DNA of 64,000 bases from Ferrimonas futtsuensis DSM 18154 (GCF_000422645.1 NZ_AUGL01000011.1:62001-126000); one strand, 5' to 3'; positions 46,755 through 55,489 are shown, numbered from the stretch's first letter. The notes: generated by a model not told the origin, from the sequence alone. A program made the numbers and translations.

Positions 46755-47999
46755 GATCACGTCCGCCTGACGCTGGGTGGCGCCCCGGTTGCGCGCCACA
46801 AACCGCAGCGCCGCGTCCTGGATGTGCCGACGGCCATCAGCATCGCTCAGCAGCTGATCCAGGGCTTGCACCAGGCTGTGGTCATCCACCACCACCAGCA
46901 TCACCCCCTCCTGCTTGAGCTGGTCGCCGATCTCCTTGAAGTTGAAGTAGTGGGGCCCCATCAGCACCGGCTTGCCAAAGGCCGCCGGCTCCAGCGGGTT
47001 GTGGCCGCCCCGCTCGATGAGGCTGCCGCCCACCAGGGCGATGTCACTCATGCCGCACAGGGTTTTCAGCTCGCCCATGGTGTCGCCAATCAGCACCTGG
47101 GTGGACTCGGGGATGGGGCCGCCGTCGCTGCGCCGGGCCAGAGTCAGGTCCGCTTCCCGGCTGAGATCGGCGGCGCGGGCAAACTGCTCCGGATGTCTGG
47201 GCACCAGCATCAGCAACAGATCGGGGAAGCGTTGCAGCAGTGTTTTGTGGGCCGCCAGGGCCAGCTCAAATTCGCCCGGGTGGGTGGAGGCAGCCAGCCA
47301 GCAGGGGCGCTCGCCCATCAGCTGCAGGCGCAGGGCGTTGGCCTGGCTTCGTTCGGTATCGTCCACCGCAATATCAAACTTGAGGCTGCCACAGTCGGTC
47401 ATGGCGGCCGGGGCGACCCCCAGCTTCACCAGGCGGGCGCCGTCGGTGCTGTTCTGGGCGGCCACGGCGGTCAGTTTGGCCAACATGGGGCCCACCAGGG
47501 CGGGGAAGCGGCCGTAGCCCTTGGCGGAGCGCGCGGACAGGCGGGCGTTGGCCAGGATCACCGGAATCTGCCGCTTATGGCAGTGGTGTACCAGGTTGGG
47601 CCACAGCTCGGTCTCCATCAGCACCACCCCGACTGGCTTAAGCCGGTTCAGGAACCAGGCCATCACCGGACCCAGATCCAGGGGCAGATAGCAGTGGTGC
47701 ACCAGATCGCCCAAGTGCTGTTTCACCTGGGCGGAGCCCGTCGGGGTGGTGGTGGTCACCAGGATGGGGGTGTCGGGACGCTGGCTCTTGAGGGTGCGAA
47801 TCAGTCCCAGAGCAGCCAGGGTTTCTCCCATGGAGGCGCAGTGAATGACCAACGGGGCGCGCACTGTGGGCAGGCCCAGGGCGAAGCGTTCGCCGAGGCG
47901 GCCGCGATAATCTGCACTGCGCAGGGCGCGCCAGCCCAGGTAGGCCAGCACCAGGGGAGTGAGCAGGATCAGCAGCAGGCTGTAGAGTATTCGGTTCAT
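46734..47999 (-). CDS. waaA: 3-deoxy-D-manno-octulosonic acid transferase
   Basis: 421 residues. A single N-terminal membrane anchor (MNRILYSLLLILLTPLVLAY) is followed by a GT-B enzyme that transfers Kdo from CMP-Kdo to lipid IVA. The conserved HCASMGETLAALGLI element holds the catalytic Glu, and VVLMETELWPNL and LVPRHPEQF are also present. With KdkA next to it, this WaaA probably adds only one Kdo, as in Haemophilus. Its stop region overlaps kdkA. Confidence 0.95.
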   Translation of the reverse strand: MNRILYSLLLILLTPLVLAYLGWRALRSADYRGRLGERFALGLPTVRAPLVIHCASMGETLAALGLIRTLKSQRPDTPILVTTTTPTGSAQVKQHLGDLVHHCYLPLDLGPVMAWFLNRLKPVGVVLMETELWPNLVHHCHKRQIPVILANARLSARSAKGYGRFPALVGPMLAKLTAVAAQNSTDGARLVKLGVAPAAMTDCGSLKFDIAVDDTERSQANALRLQLMGERPCWLAASTHPGEFELALAAHKTLLQRFPDLLLMLVPRHPEQFARAADLSREADLTLARRSDGGPIPESTQVLIGDTMGELKTLCGMSDIALVGGSLIERGGHNPLEPAAFGKPVLMGPHYFNFKEIGDQLKQEGVMLVVVDDHSLVQALDQLLSDADGRRHIQDAALRFVARNRGATQRQADVILGVIPG

Positions 48000-48106
48000 G
48001 GCCGGGTCTGTGACTGGTCGGAGCCCGCATCATAAGGCAGGGGCAGGGCTGTTTCAAATCCACCGGTGTCTGTTAAGCTAGGCCAGGTCAGAGAGAAGAT
48101 AAAACT

Positions 48107-48766
48107 ATGAAGACTAAAGACAGAATCATTCTTGCCAGCCGTGAACTGTTCAATGAGCATGGTGAGCGAGCGATTACCACGAACCACATCGCAGCCCATA
48201 TGGGGATCAGTCCCGGCAATCTCTACTACCACTTCCGCAACAAGGAAGAGATCATTCGTTGCATCTACAAGGAGTATGAGAACTACATCGTTGAGGCGTT
48301 CCGTCCTCTGGATGTGGAGAACGAGAGTGATCTGGAGTTCCTGGTCCGTTACCTCGACGGCATGTTCCAGGCGATGTGGCGCTTCCGCTTCTTCTACGCC
48401 AACCTCACCGACATCCTGGCCAGGGACAAGGAGTTGCATCAGCGTTACCTGGAGGTGCATCGCAGCATGACCAAGGTGGCGGCGGATAACCTGAGGTTGC
48501 TCCGGGACAACGGCACCGTGGTGGTCGAAGACAAATACATCGATGACCTGGCTCAGACCCTGAAGCAGATCGTCACCTGCTGGATCTCCTATCGCAATGC
48601 CCAGATGCTGGAGAGCAGCATCACTCAGAGAGAGATCTACAAGGGGGTGATTCGGGTGCTTATTACCTTCCGGGGAATCGTATCCGAGGCGGCGATGCCT
48701 GAGTTTGATCGCATCGAACGCAAGTACCGTGAACTTTACGACAGCTTGGGTGGCGAGCCGACTTAG
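48107..48766 (+). CDS. TetR-family transcriptional regulator
   Basis: 219 residues. The N-terminal helix-turn-helix is clear (ITTNHIAAHMGISPGNLYYH, residues about 23-42, followed by FRNKEEI). The rest is a helical ligand domain with aromatic clusters (MWRFRFFYANLTDILARDKE), the pattern of the TetR_C_7-like branch. Its ligand and targets are unknown. It lies after waaA (divergent) and before kbl-tdh, with a hairpin in the 245-bp gap that follows. Confidence 0.9.
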   Translation: MKTKDRIILASRELFNEHGERAITTNHIAAHMGISPGNLYYHFRNKEEIIRCIYKEYENYIVEAFRPLDVENESDLEFLVRYLDGMFQAMWRFRFFYANLTDILARDKELHQRYLEVHRSMTKVAADNLRLLRDNGTVVVEDKYIDDLAQTLKQIVTCWISYRNAQMLESSITQREIYKGVIRVLITFRGIVSEAAMPEFDRIERKYRELYDSLGGEPT

Positions 48767-48830
48767 GCCGCATTGACCTCGGCTGGCTGTATTTGCGCCA
48801 GCCCACCCTTTACAGCTTTAAATACCCCAA

Positions 48831-48858
48831 GGGGCAGATTGCTGCTGCAAGCTGCCCC
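48831..48858. other. Hairpin in the tetR-kbl intergenic region
   Basis: GGGGCAG-A-TTGC-TGCT-GCAA-G-CTGCCCC: eleven pairs with one A:G mismatch and a four-base loop. No T-run follows on the plus strand, so it is not a standard terminator. It could be a leader structure of kbl-tdh. Confidence 0.5.
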
Positions 48859-49011
48859 ATCCCCCGTTAGAATGTCGCCAATAATTAAGGCGGGCTGTCG
48901 CGTCGCACGTCCTCTCCATTCCCTCCGTTAGCGGGACCAGAGTCTGGGGAGTGTCTGTGTTCACCAGCGCGGCGCGTCCCACAATAATCAAGGATGCCAA
49001 TGGGAGGCAGC

Positions 49012-50208
49012 ATGTCATCTTCAGCGTTTTACGCCCAGATCCAGCAGCAACTGGAGGACGTAAAGGCCGATGGGCTTTACAAGCACGAGCGAGTCATCAC
49101 TTCACCCCAGCAGACCGCCATTGAGGTCAACACCGGTGAGCAGGTCATCAACTTCTGCGCCAACAACTACCTCGGCCTGGCCAACAGCCCGGAACTGGTT
49201 GCCGCGGCTCAGCAGGGGCTGGCGGATCACGGCTTCGGCATGGCATCCGTCCGCTTTATCTGTGGCACCCAGGACATCCACAAGGCGCTGGAAGCCAAGC
49301 TGTCCGCATTTCTGGGCATGGAAGACACCATCCTCTACTCCTCCTGTTTCGACGCCAACGCCGGTCTGTTCGAGACCTTGCTGGGCCCAGAGGACGCCAT
49401 CGTCAGTGACGCCCTGAATCACGCCTCCATCATCGACGGTGTGCGCCTGTGTAAGGCGAAACGATTCCGTTACGCCAACAATGACATGGCCGAGTTGGAA
49501 AACTGCCTGACTCAGGCCCGTGAGGCCGGTGCCCGCAATATCCTGATCGCCACCGACGGTGTGTTCTCCATGGACGGCGTCATCGCCAACCTGGAGGGGA
49601 TCTGTGACCTGGCGGACAAGTACGGTGCCCTGGTGATGGTGGACGACTCCCACGCCGTGGGCTTCGTCGGTGAAGGCGGTCGCGGCACTCACGAGCACTG
49701 CAAGGTGATGGAGCGGGTGGACATCATCACCGGCACCCTGGGTAAAGCCCTGGGGGGGGCGTCCGGCGGTTTCACCTCCGGCAAGAAAGAGGTGATTGAC
49801 TGGCTACGTCAGCGCAGCCGTCCCTATCTGTTCTCCAATTCTCTGGCACCGGCCATTGTTGCCGCCTCCCTGAAGGTGCTGGATCTGATTGCCGAGGGGC
49901 AGGCATTGCGTGCCCAATTGTGGGATAACGCCAACCACTTCCGCAGCCGCATGAGCGACGCCGGGTTCACCCTGGCCGGTGCCGACCACGCCATCATCCC
50001 GGTGATGATCGGTGATGCCGCCCTGGCCTCCGAGTTTGCCGACCGCCTGCTGGCGGAGGGGATCTATGTGATTGGTTTCTCCTTCCCCGTGGTGCCCAAG
50101 GGGCAGGCGCGCATCCGTACCCAGATGTCTGCCGCCCACACCCGCGAACAGCTGGATAAGGCGATCGACGCCTTTATCCGCATCGGTAAAGAGCTGGAGA
50201 TCATCTGA
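49012..50208 (+). CDS. kbl: Glycine C-acetyltransferase (2-amino-3-ketobutyrate CoA ligase)
   Basis: 398 residues from the ATG at 49012, the same length as E. coli Kbl, with GGGAGG just upstream; ATGs at 48994 and 49000 are less well placed. It is a PLP enzyme of the alpha-oxoamine synthase group: [29 protein letters not shown], and the PLP lysine in GTLGKALGG. It splits 2-amino-3-ketobutyrate with CoA into glycine and acetyl-CoA, after Tdh. The stop overlaps the tdh start. Confidence 0.97.
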   Translation: MSSSAFYAQIQQQLEDVKADGLYKHERVITSPQQTAIEVNTGEQVINFCANNYLGLANSPELVAAAQQGLADHGFGMASVRFICGTQDIHKALEAKLSAFLGMEDTILYSSCFDANAGLFETLLGPEDAIVSDALNHASIIDGVRLCKAKRFRYANNDMAELENCLTQAREAGARNILIATDGVFSMDGVIANLEGICDLADKYGALVMVDDSHAVGFVGEGGRGTHEHCKVMERVDIITGTLGKALGGASGGFTSGKKEVIDWLRQRSRPYLFSNSLAPAIVAASLKVLDLIAEGQALRAQLWDNANHFRSRMSDAGFTLAGADHAIIPVMIGDAALASEFADRLLAEGIYVIGFSFPVVPKGQARIRTQMSAAHTREQLDKAIDAFIRIGKELEII

Positions 50209-51242
50209 TGACCACCATGAAAGCGCTGTCTAAACTCAAGCCCGAGATGGGGATCTGGATGGTGGATGCCCCCAAGCCTAAGCTGGGGCACAACGATCTG
50301 CTGATCAAGATTAAGAAGACCGCCATCTGCGGTACCGATGTGCACATCTACAACTGGGACGAGTGGTCCCAGAAGACCATCCCCGTGCCCATGGTGGTGG
50401 GCCACGAGTACGTCGGTGAAGTGGTGGACATGGGCCAGGAGGTGCGTGGGTTTGAGCTGGGCGACCGGGTTTCCGGTGAAGGCCACATCACCTGTGGTCA
50501 CTGCCGCAACTGCCGTGGCGGCCGCACCCATCTGTGTCGCAACACCTCGGGGGTGGGGGTGAATCGTGACGGTGCCTTTGCCGAGTATCTGGTGATCCCC
50601 GCCTTCAACGCCTTCAAGATCCCAGATGACATCAGCGATGATCTGGCGTCCATTTTCGACCCCTTCGGCAACGCGGTGCACACCGCCCTTTCCTTCGATC
50701 TGGTGGGTGAGGATGTGCTGATCACCGGTGCCGGCCCCATCGGCATCATGGCCGCCGCCGTGGCGCGTCATGTCGGTGCCCGTCATGTGGTGATCACCGA
50801 CGTCAACGATTACCGCCTGGAGCTGGCTGCCAAGATGGGTGCCACCCGCACGGTCAACGTGGCCAAGGAGAAGCTGGAAGACGTGATGGCGGAGCTGAAG
50901 ATGACCGAAGGCTTCGATGTGGGCCTGGAGATGTCCGGTGTCCCCAGCGCGTTCAACTCCATGCTGGAAACCATGAACCATGGCGGCAAGATCGCCATGC
51001 TGGGGATTCCTCCCGGTTCCATGGGCATCGATTGGAATCAAGTGATCTTCAAGGGTTTGATTCTTAAGGGTATCTATGGTCGTGAGATGTTTGAGACCTG
51101 GTACAAGATGGCCAGCCTGATCCAGTCCGGCCTGGACATCACCCCCATCATCACCCACCACTTCCACATCGACGACTTCCAGGAAGGCTTCGACGTGATG
51201 CGCGGTGGCCAGTCCGGCAAGGTGATCCTCAACTGGGACTGA
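50208..51242 (+). CDS. tdh: L-threonine 3-dehydrogenase
   Basis: 344 residues from an ATG overlapping the kbl stop (TGATG). A second ATG at 50217 corresponds to the E. coli start ([14 protein letters not shown]). It is a zinc medium-chain dehydrogenase: catalytic-zinc [12 protein letters not shown] and GHEYVGEV, structural-zinc cysteines in [10 protein letters not shown] and THLC, and NAD-binding [13 protein letters not shown]. It oxidises threonine to 2-amino-3-ketobutyrate with NAD. Kbl and Tdh form the threonine-to-glycine pathway. Confidence 0.97.
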   Translation: MTTMKALSKLKPEMGIWMVDAPKPKLGHNDLLIKIKKTAICGTDVHIYNWDEWSQKTIPVPMVVGHEYVGEVVDMGQEVRGFELGDRVSGEGHITCGHCRNCRGGRTHLCRNTSGVGVNRDGAFAEYLVIPAFNAFKIPDDISDDLASIFDPFGNAVHTALSFDLVGEDVLITGAGPIGIMAAAVARHVGARHVVITDVNDYRLELAAKMGATRTVNVAKEKLEDVMAELKMTEGFDVGLEMSGVPSAFNSMLETMNHGGKIAMLGIPPGSMGIDWNQVIFKGLILKGIYGREMFETWYKMASLIQSGLDITPIITHHFHIDDFQEGFDVMRGGQSGKVILNWD

Positions 51243-51261
51243 TGTTGTTGTCATCGTGGAG

Positions 51262-51286
51262 AGGGCCGGTCTACCGGCCCTTTTTT
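51262..51286 (+). terminator. Terminator of kbl-tdh
   Basis: AGGGCCGGT / ACCGGCCCT with a two-base loop and TTTTTT. Confidence 0.93.
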
Positions 51287-51376
51287 ATCCGCCAGGGTTT
51301 TTCGATACACTGAGGCTCTGGCGCTCTGTGGTGCAAGGTTAATCAACAGGGTTCGGCAGGTCCAAAGGAGAAGTGT

Positions 51377-51697
51377 GTGGCCAACTATCAGAACATCGAC
51401 CTTGGGGCGCTCTCCCAGCTGCAGCAGCAGGGAGAGGTGCAACTGGTGGACATCCGTGACCCCGAGTCCTATGCCCGGGGACGCATTCCCGGTGCCCTGA
51501 GGTTGCATCAGGGTAACCTGGCTCAGTTTATGCTGGAGGGGGAGTATGACGATCCCCTGGTGGTGGTGTGCTACCACGGCATCAGCAGCCAGAGTGCCGC
51601 CCAGTACCTGGCGGAGCAGGGGTTTGAGCAGGTGTACAGCCTGATGGGCGGTATGGAGGCCTGGGCGCAGTCCGGGGCCGAGGTGGAAGCGGGATGA
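51377..51697 (+). CDS. glpE: Thiosulfate sulfurtransferase GlpE
   Basis: 106 residues starting at a GTG with AAAGGAG upstream. A single rhodanese domain: DIRDPESYARGRIPGAL and the active-site loop with the sulfur-carrying Cys in VVVCYHGISS. It moves sulfur from thiosulfate to cyanide or other acceptors. The stop overlaps the glpG start (ATGA), as in the E. coli glpEG pair. No glpR follows here. Confidence 0.96.
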   Translation: MANYQNIDLGALSQLQQQGEVQLVDIRDPESYARGRIPGALRLHQGNLAQFMLEGEYDDPLVVVCYHGISSQSAAQYLAEQGFEQVYSLMGGMEAWAQSGAEVEAG

Positions 51698-52533
51698 TTG
51701 CCCTGGGTGTACTGAACAATCCCAGGGCGGCGCAGGCGTTCGTCGATTATCTGGCGGGGCTGAAGATCACTGCTCAGTTGAGTCGCAGTGAGCAGGGTGT
51801 CGAGATCTGGGTGCCTGAGGCCGATCAGCCCAGGGCACAGGTGGAGTTTGAGCGATTCCTGGCCGATCCCCTGCATCCCAGGTATCACGAAGCGTCCTGG
51901 AACAACGGCAGCACCGACAATGGCCTGAGTTATGGTAAGCCCCTGAAGCAGATGATGGGGAGCCTGTTCAGCCGGGCGGGCCCGGTGACCCTGCTGGTGA
52001 TGCTGATCTGCATCGCCATCTACATCCCCTGGGGCGTGTTGCGTTGGCAGCAGCCGCTGTTCTACGCCCTGCACTTCTTCGAGAGCTGGGACGCCTTCTC
52101 CCTGGAGCAGGGTTGGCGGCTGTTCTCCCCCATACTGCTGCACTTTGATCCCATGCACATCGTCTTCAACCTGCTGTGGTGGTGGTTCCTGGGGGGACAG
52201 GTTGAGCAGCGTCTCGGCAGTGGCAAGCTGTTTGTCCTGTTGCTGGCGGGGGCGGCCCTGCCCAACCTGGTACAGTTTGCCATGGTGGGGCCGGCGTTCG
52301 GCGGCCTTTCCGGCGTGGTGTACGCCCTGGTGGGGTACTGCTGGCTGATGGGCCGACTGGCTCCCCAGCGCGGCATTGTGCTGCCCGATTCCTACATGAC
52401 GTTCCTGATCCTGTGGCTGGTGATGGGGTTCATGGGCTTTATGAATATGGCCAACTGGGCTCACCTCGGCGGCCTGCTGGTGGGACTGGCCCAGGCGCTG
52501 ATGGACAGTGGTGGCCGGGTTCGTCGGGCATAA
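51694..52533 (+). CDS. glpG: Rhomboid intramembrane serine protease GlpG
   Basis: 279 residues. A cytosolic N-terminal domain (about 1-90) is followed by six membrane helices. The catalytic serine is in GLSGVVYALVG, the catalytic histidine in NWAHLGG, and HFDPMHIVFNLLWWW holds the oxyanion-site residues. It cleaves membrane proteins within the bilayer. It overlaps glpE by four bases and ends at a strong terminator. Confidence 0.96.
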   Translation: MIALGVLNNPRAAQAFVDYLAGLKITAQLSRSEQGVEIWVPEADQPRAQVEFERFLADPLHPRYHEASWNNGSTDNGLSYGKPLKQMMGSLFSRAGPVTLLVMLICIAIYIPWGVLRWQQPLFYALHFFESWDAFSLEQGWRLFSPILLHFDPMHIVFNLLWWWFLGGQVEQRLGSGKLFVLLLAGAALPNLVQFAMVGPAFGGLSGVVYALVGYCWLMGRLAPQRGIVLPDSYMTFLILWLVMGFMGFMNMANWAHLGGLLVGLAQALMDSGGRVRRA

Positions 52534-52535
52534 AG

Positions 52536-52560
52536 AAAGGGGAGCCGCGGCTCCCCTTTT
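52536..52560. terminator. Terminator between glpG and fliL-like gene
   Basis: AAAGGGGAGCC / GGCTCCCCTTT with a two-base loop, between convergent genes. Confidence 0.92.
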
Positions 52561-52569
52561 CTCTGGTGG

Positions 52570-52992
52570 TTACTGATACAGGAACTTGGTGAACAGCAGG
52601 TTGACCAGCAAGGGCTCCCCCACCTCCTGCTCCAGCAGTTGGTTGACGGTTTCAAAGCAGTAGCGACGAATCTCCTCTCGGCCAGTAAGAGACTGGATCT
52701 TCTCTTTGTTCTGTTCGCCGAGGATCTCAATGATGGTACTGCGGATCAGGGGAGCGTGGTGTTCCACAATGGCCAGGTTATTGGCGTCTTCGAGCATCAA
52801 CTCGATGCTGACCCGGATATAGCCCAGGCGATTGCTGTCGGTGACATAGTTAGTGACGATTTCCGGCTCCAGACCGTAGTAACCGTATTGATCGGTGATC
52901 GCACTTTGTGCCCCCTGCTCCGGTGTCTCTTCGGCCTTGGCCCAGGGTGACAGCACTAAAAGCAGGACCAGCAGGTAATTGGCTGAACGCAT
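52570..52992 (-). CDS. Exported FliL-like protein
   Basis: 140 residues from the ATG at 52992 (AAGGGATA just upstream; an earlier start at 53016 is less likely). A cleavable-looking signal peptide, MRSANYLLVLLLVLSPWAKA, replaces the membrane anchor of true FliL. The mature part has the FliL pattern: YYGLEPEIVTNY, a strand with RLGYIRVSIELML, and IEILGEQNKEKIQSLTGREE. FliL stabilises stators of the flagellar motor; this periplasmic relative outside a flagellar operon may do something related. No flagellar gene is nearby. Confidence 0.85.
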   Translation of the reverse strand: MRSANYLLVLLLVLSPWAKAEETPEQGAQSAITDQYGYYGLEPEIVTNYVTDSNRLGYIRVSIELMLEDANNLAIVEHHAPLIRSTIIEILGEQNKEKIQSLTGREEIRRYCFETVNQLLEQEVGEPLLVNLLFTKFLYQ

Positions 52993-53267
52993 TATCCCTT
53001 GGGTCTCCATATTCACACGGGCGAGTGGTTAGCATATCAACTCTAATACAGAGTATCCCTTGGCTCCAAATCTAGTTTTGATACTATGTCGAAGGGTGTG
53101 TTGATCTTTGCTGGACATTTTTGCGCCAGCCTGTGTCGGCGGTGGCATCAAGGTGCCTAGAGGCAGCTTACGGTGGACCCATTGCCGGCCATCTTGTTGG
53201 CGTCCTGCGGGTTCAAATGCGGGCCACCAAAGGCAGACACACCCTGACCTACTGTATAGGAGTCGGA

Positions 53268-53831
53268 ATGACGGCAACCACCTTAGAAGCCCTCAACCAG
53301 GCGGACGTGCATCCGGTCATGGAGATGACCCAGCCGCCGGCCAAGCTGCTGCCCTGGCTGCGGGATAAGGGTTCACTGACACTCAAGCTCAAGGCGCTCT
53401 GCCGACGCTTCGAGGTGGAGCTGCTGCAGGAAGGGGTAGGGCCCGCGGTGCAGCCCGGTCCCGGCTGGGCGGTGGGTCAGCCCATCTGGCAACGGGTGGT
53501 GTTGCTGAAACTTGACGGTGTCCCCTGGGTGTACGCCATCACCGAAGTGCCCAGGGTGACGCTGGAATGTTCTGAAATCGATTTTCCCAACCTGGGCAAC
53601 CAGCCCCTGGGAGAACGGCTGTTTGCGTCCGGTAACCTGGTCAGAGGGCCACTGCAGGTGTGCCGCTATGGGGAGCGCAGCAGCGCAGGCATTCAGGCGA
53701 AAAAGCTGGGGTATCCGGTGGCCGAAGGCCTTTGGGGCCGCCAGCGGGAGTTTGAACTGGCTGGACGAAGTCTGCGTGTCTCCGAGGTATTCCTGCCTCC
53801 TGCCTATGAGACCTTGTTACTCTCAGCCTGA
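53268..53831 (+). CDS. ubiC: Chorismate lyase UbiC-like, with altered active-site positions
   Basis: 187 residues (E. coli UbiC 165), from the ATG at 53268 with TAGGAG upstream; the frame before it is not protein-like. UbiC makes 4-hydroxybenzoate from chorismate for ubiquinone. The family's core is present: WQRVVLLKLDGVPWVYAITEVP, given as positions 74-95, LGNQPLGERLF, EGLWGRQREFELAGRSLRVS and EVFLP with the Glu matching E. coli Glu155 (here 173). But the positions matching Arg76 and Arg91 are Ile91 and Glu116, and about 14 extra residues lie before GLWGR. No ubiA follows. Confidence 0.8.
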   Translation: MTATTLEALNQADVHPVMEMTQPPAKLLPWLRDKGSLTLKLKALCRRFEVELLQEGVGPAVQPGPGWAVGQPIWQRVVLLKLDGVPWVYAITEVPRVTLECSEIDFPNLGNQPLGERLFASGNLVRGPLQVCRYGERSSAGIQAKKLGYPVAEGLWGRQREFELAGRSLRVSEVFLPPAYETLLLSA

Positions 53832-53932
53832 TTCTATAGGCTTTTTTCTGTTCGCTAAATGTGAACCCGCACTCATTCTCATCTGCTCTATTCGGGCATA
53901 ATATGCGCAATGTCTAATATAAGGGGGTGAGG

Positions 53933-54280
53933 GTGACTCGCTGCTCCATACCGATGATGTTGATGTTAGTGCTGACCCTGGTGTGCCAGGGGGCGGTCGC
54001 GCGCATCCATCTTATGGCGCCGCCAACGGGGCATCAGCAGCATGGCCATCATGTGGTGATGAACCAGTCCGAGACCGATTGTCACCCGACTCCCTGTCAT
54101 GGTGTGGAGCACTACTGCGAAGGCGAGTGCGGTCACTGCCAGATCCTGATTCCGCCCACCAGCCTAGTGACCTCCCAGGGGGCCATGGTGGTGGCCAGGC
54201 ATTCGCCGCCTCTGGCGCCCCCCCCGATGCATGTGGACTCCTGTCCACCGGAACGGGCACTGCGGCCTCCCATCGGTTAA
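53933..54280 (+). CDS. Small exported Cys/His-rich protein 1 of copper island
   Basis: 115 residues from a GTG at 53933, with AAGGGGG before it. A signal peptide (to about VCQGAVA) is followed by HQQHGHHVVMNQSETDCH, then a cluster of cysteines and histidines (HGVEHYCEGECGHCQIL) and a C-terminus ending ERALRPPIG. The last motif recurs in two further small proteins of this island. The CxHC-type cluster suggests metal binding in the periplasm. DUF2946-like proteins are the nearest family I can think of, but I cannot prove membership. It is 55 bp upstream of the heavy-metal-binding repeat protein. Confidence 0.72.
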   Translation: MTRCSIPMMLMLVLTLVCQGAVARIHLMAPPTGHQQHGHHVVMNQSETDCHPTPCHGVEHYCEGECGHCQILIPPTSLVTSQGAMVVARHSPPLAPPPMHVDSCPPERALRPPIG

Positions 54281-54335
54281 CTCCAGTTCTCAGCTCGACA
54301 GAATGTCACCGATTTAATTGAATTTTGGAGTATCC

Positions 54336-54998
54336 ATGAACAAGTTTTTTGCTGCAGTGGCCCTGATGGCCGCTCTGATCGCCACCCCATTTTCTGCCCA
54401 GGTTCAGGCCCACGCCGAGGGCCATGGCGCCCATGCCGTGGCCGAGGCCACCCACGCCTGCCCCATGCACCCCAAGGTGAAGGGTGTGGCCGGGGATGAG
54501 TGCCCCAAGTGTGGGATGGCACTGACTCCCGTGGCCGGTAAGGGTCATCATAAGCATCAGCACGCCAAGCACGACTGCGATAAGGCCAACTGCCCCCACA
54601 AGGGCAAGCACGCCAAGCATGACTGCAAGAAGGCCAACTGTCCCAACAAGGGCAAACAGGCCAAGCACGATTGTGACAAGGCGAACTGCCCCAACAAGGA
54701 CAAGCATGCCAAGCATCAGCATAAGCATGATTGCGCCAACTGCCCCAAGATGAGCGGCAAAGGTGCCCACTACACCCACGCCTGCCCGATGAACCCCAAG
54801 ATTGTCGGTTTCGAGGGCGACAGCTGCCCCAAGTGCGGCATGGACCTGGAGCCGGTGGCCAAGGCTGACCGTCAGGCGTACACCCACGCCTGCCCGATGA
54901 ACTCCAAGATCCGCGGCTTCAAGGGCGACAGCTGCCCCAAATGCGGCATGGACCTGGAGCCCATGGCCCAGGCCGGCAAGGGTCACAGCCATCATTGA
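54336..54998 (+). CDS. Exported heavy-metal-binding repeat protein with 16-residue Cys/His tandem repeats
   Basis: 220 residues from the ATG at 54336 (GGAG upstream). After a signal peptide (to about AQVQA) come one heavy-metal-binding module (residues 39-66, HACPMHP...CPKCGMALTP), a His/Lys linker, three tandem 16-residue repeats KHDCxKANCPxKxKxA (78-93, 94-109, 110-125) and a shortened fourth. Two more modules follow (147-174 and 183-210, CPMN...CPKCGMDLEP) before a His-rich tail. In all it holds 20 cysteines and many histidines. Such modules occur on CusB and CopA; here they form a stand-alone protein, likely a periplasmic copper/silver sponge or chaperone. Confidence 0.85.
   Translation: MNKFFAAVALMAALIATPFSAQVQAHAEGHGAHAVAEATHACPMHPKVKGVAGDECPKCGMALTPVAGKGHHKHQHAKHDCDKANCPHKGKHAKHDCKKANCPNKGKQAKHDCDKANCPNKDKHAKHQHKHDCANCPKMSGKGAHYTHACPMNPKIVGFEGDSCPKCGMDLEPVAKADRQAYTHACPMNSKIRGFKGDSCPKCGMDLEPMAQAGKGHSHH
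54567..54710 (+). repeat. Three in-frame 48-bp tandem repeats
   Basis: Three consecutive 48-bp units inside the heavy-metal-binding repeat protein gene, each coding KHDC-x-KANCP-x-K-x-K-x-A. They are clearly related but differ by synonymous changes, so the expansion is not brand new. A degenerate partial unit follows. Confidence 0.9.
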
Positions 54999-55010
54999 GG
55001 GCGGCTTTGA

Positions 55011-55032
55011 AAAAAAAGGGTGAACTTTTTTT
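55011..55032. other. A/T-rich perfect inverted repeat between metal-binding genes
   Basis: AAAAAAAG, six-base loop, CTTTTTTT. It could work as a weak terminator after the repeat protein gene. A CATAAT -10-like box lies a little downstream (55045-55050). Confidence 0.4.
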
Positions 55033-55081
55033 CGGGAATTCGTTCATAATGGTGGCCACAGGCTAACAAACTGAACCGACC

Positions 55082-55462
55082 ATGACCCATTTGAGCAGAG
55101 TACTGAGCATGCTGTTACTCGCACTGGCGCTGATAAGCCAGGGCGCGGTGGCGCGCATGCCGATGATGCCCATGGGGGAGTCGGTTCAGGCTATGGCCAC
55201 CATGGACTGCCACAGCCAGATGTCCGATTCGGCCCAGGCCGAAGAGGAGAACTGCTGTTGTGATGGCGGGACCATGACCGGGACCATGGCCATGGATTGC
55301 GACAGCGGCTGCAGCCAGTGTCAGGACTGTTTCCACTACAGCTCCACGCCGGTTTCGCCCCTGCAGATTGGCCGTTCGCCACAGCATGGCGAACCCCCCG
55401 CCTACCTCACCAGTTTTGACTCCGTCTGTCTGGAGTCCGATGAGCGACCTCCCATCGCCTGA
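55082..55462 (+). CDS. Small exported Cys-rich protein 2 of copper island
   Basis: 126 residues. A signal peptide (to about ISQGAVA, very like the LVCQGAVA of protein 1) is followed by a Met-rich stretch (RMPMMPMGESVQAMATMDCH) and then EENCCCDGG and CDSGCSQCQDCFHY, and ends SDERPPIA. Methionine and cysteine clusters suit Cu(I) or Ag(I). The shared signal sequence end and the RPPI tail tie it to the genes at 53933 and 61401. Function is unknown. It precedes cusB by 134 bp. Confidence 0.75.
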   Translation: MTHLSRVLSMLLLALALISQGAVARMPMMPMGESVQAMATMDCHSQMSDSAQAEEENCCCDGGTMTGTMAMDCDSGCSQCQDCFHYSSTPVSPLQIGRSPQHGEPPAYLTSFDSVCLESDERPPIA

Positions 55463-55489
55463 CCCTTTATAGCGACGACTTTGACACCC

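Noticed and set aside
53121-53267. Longer N-terminus of the UbiC-like protein
   Set aside because: The upstream residues are Cys/His/Arg-rich and unlike UbiC; TAGGAG supports the start at 53268.
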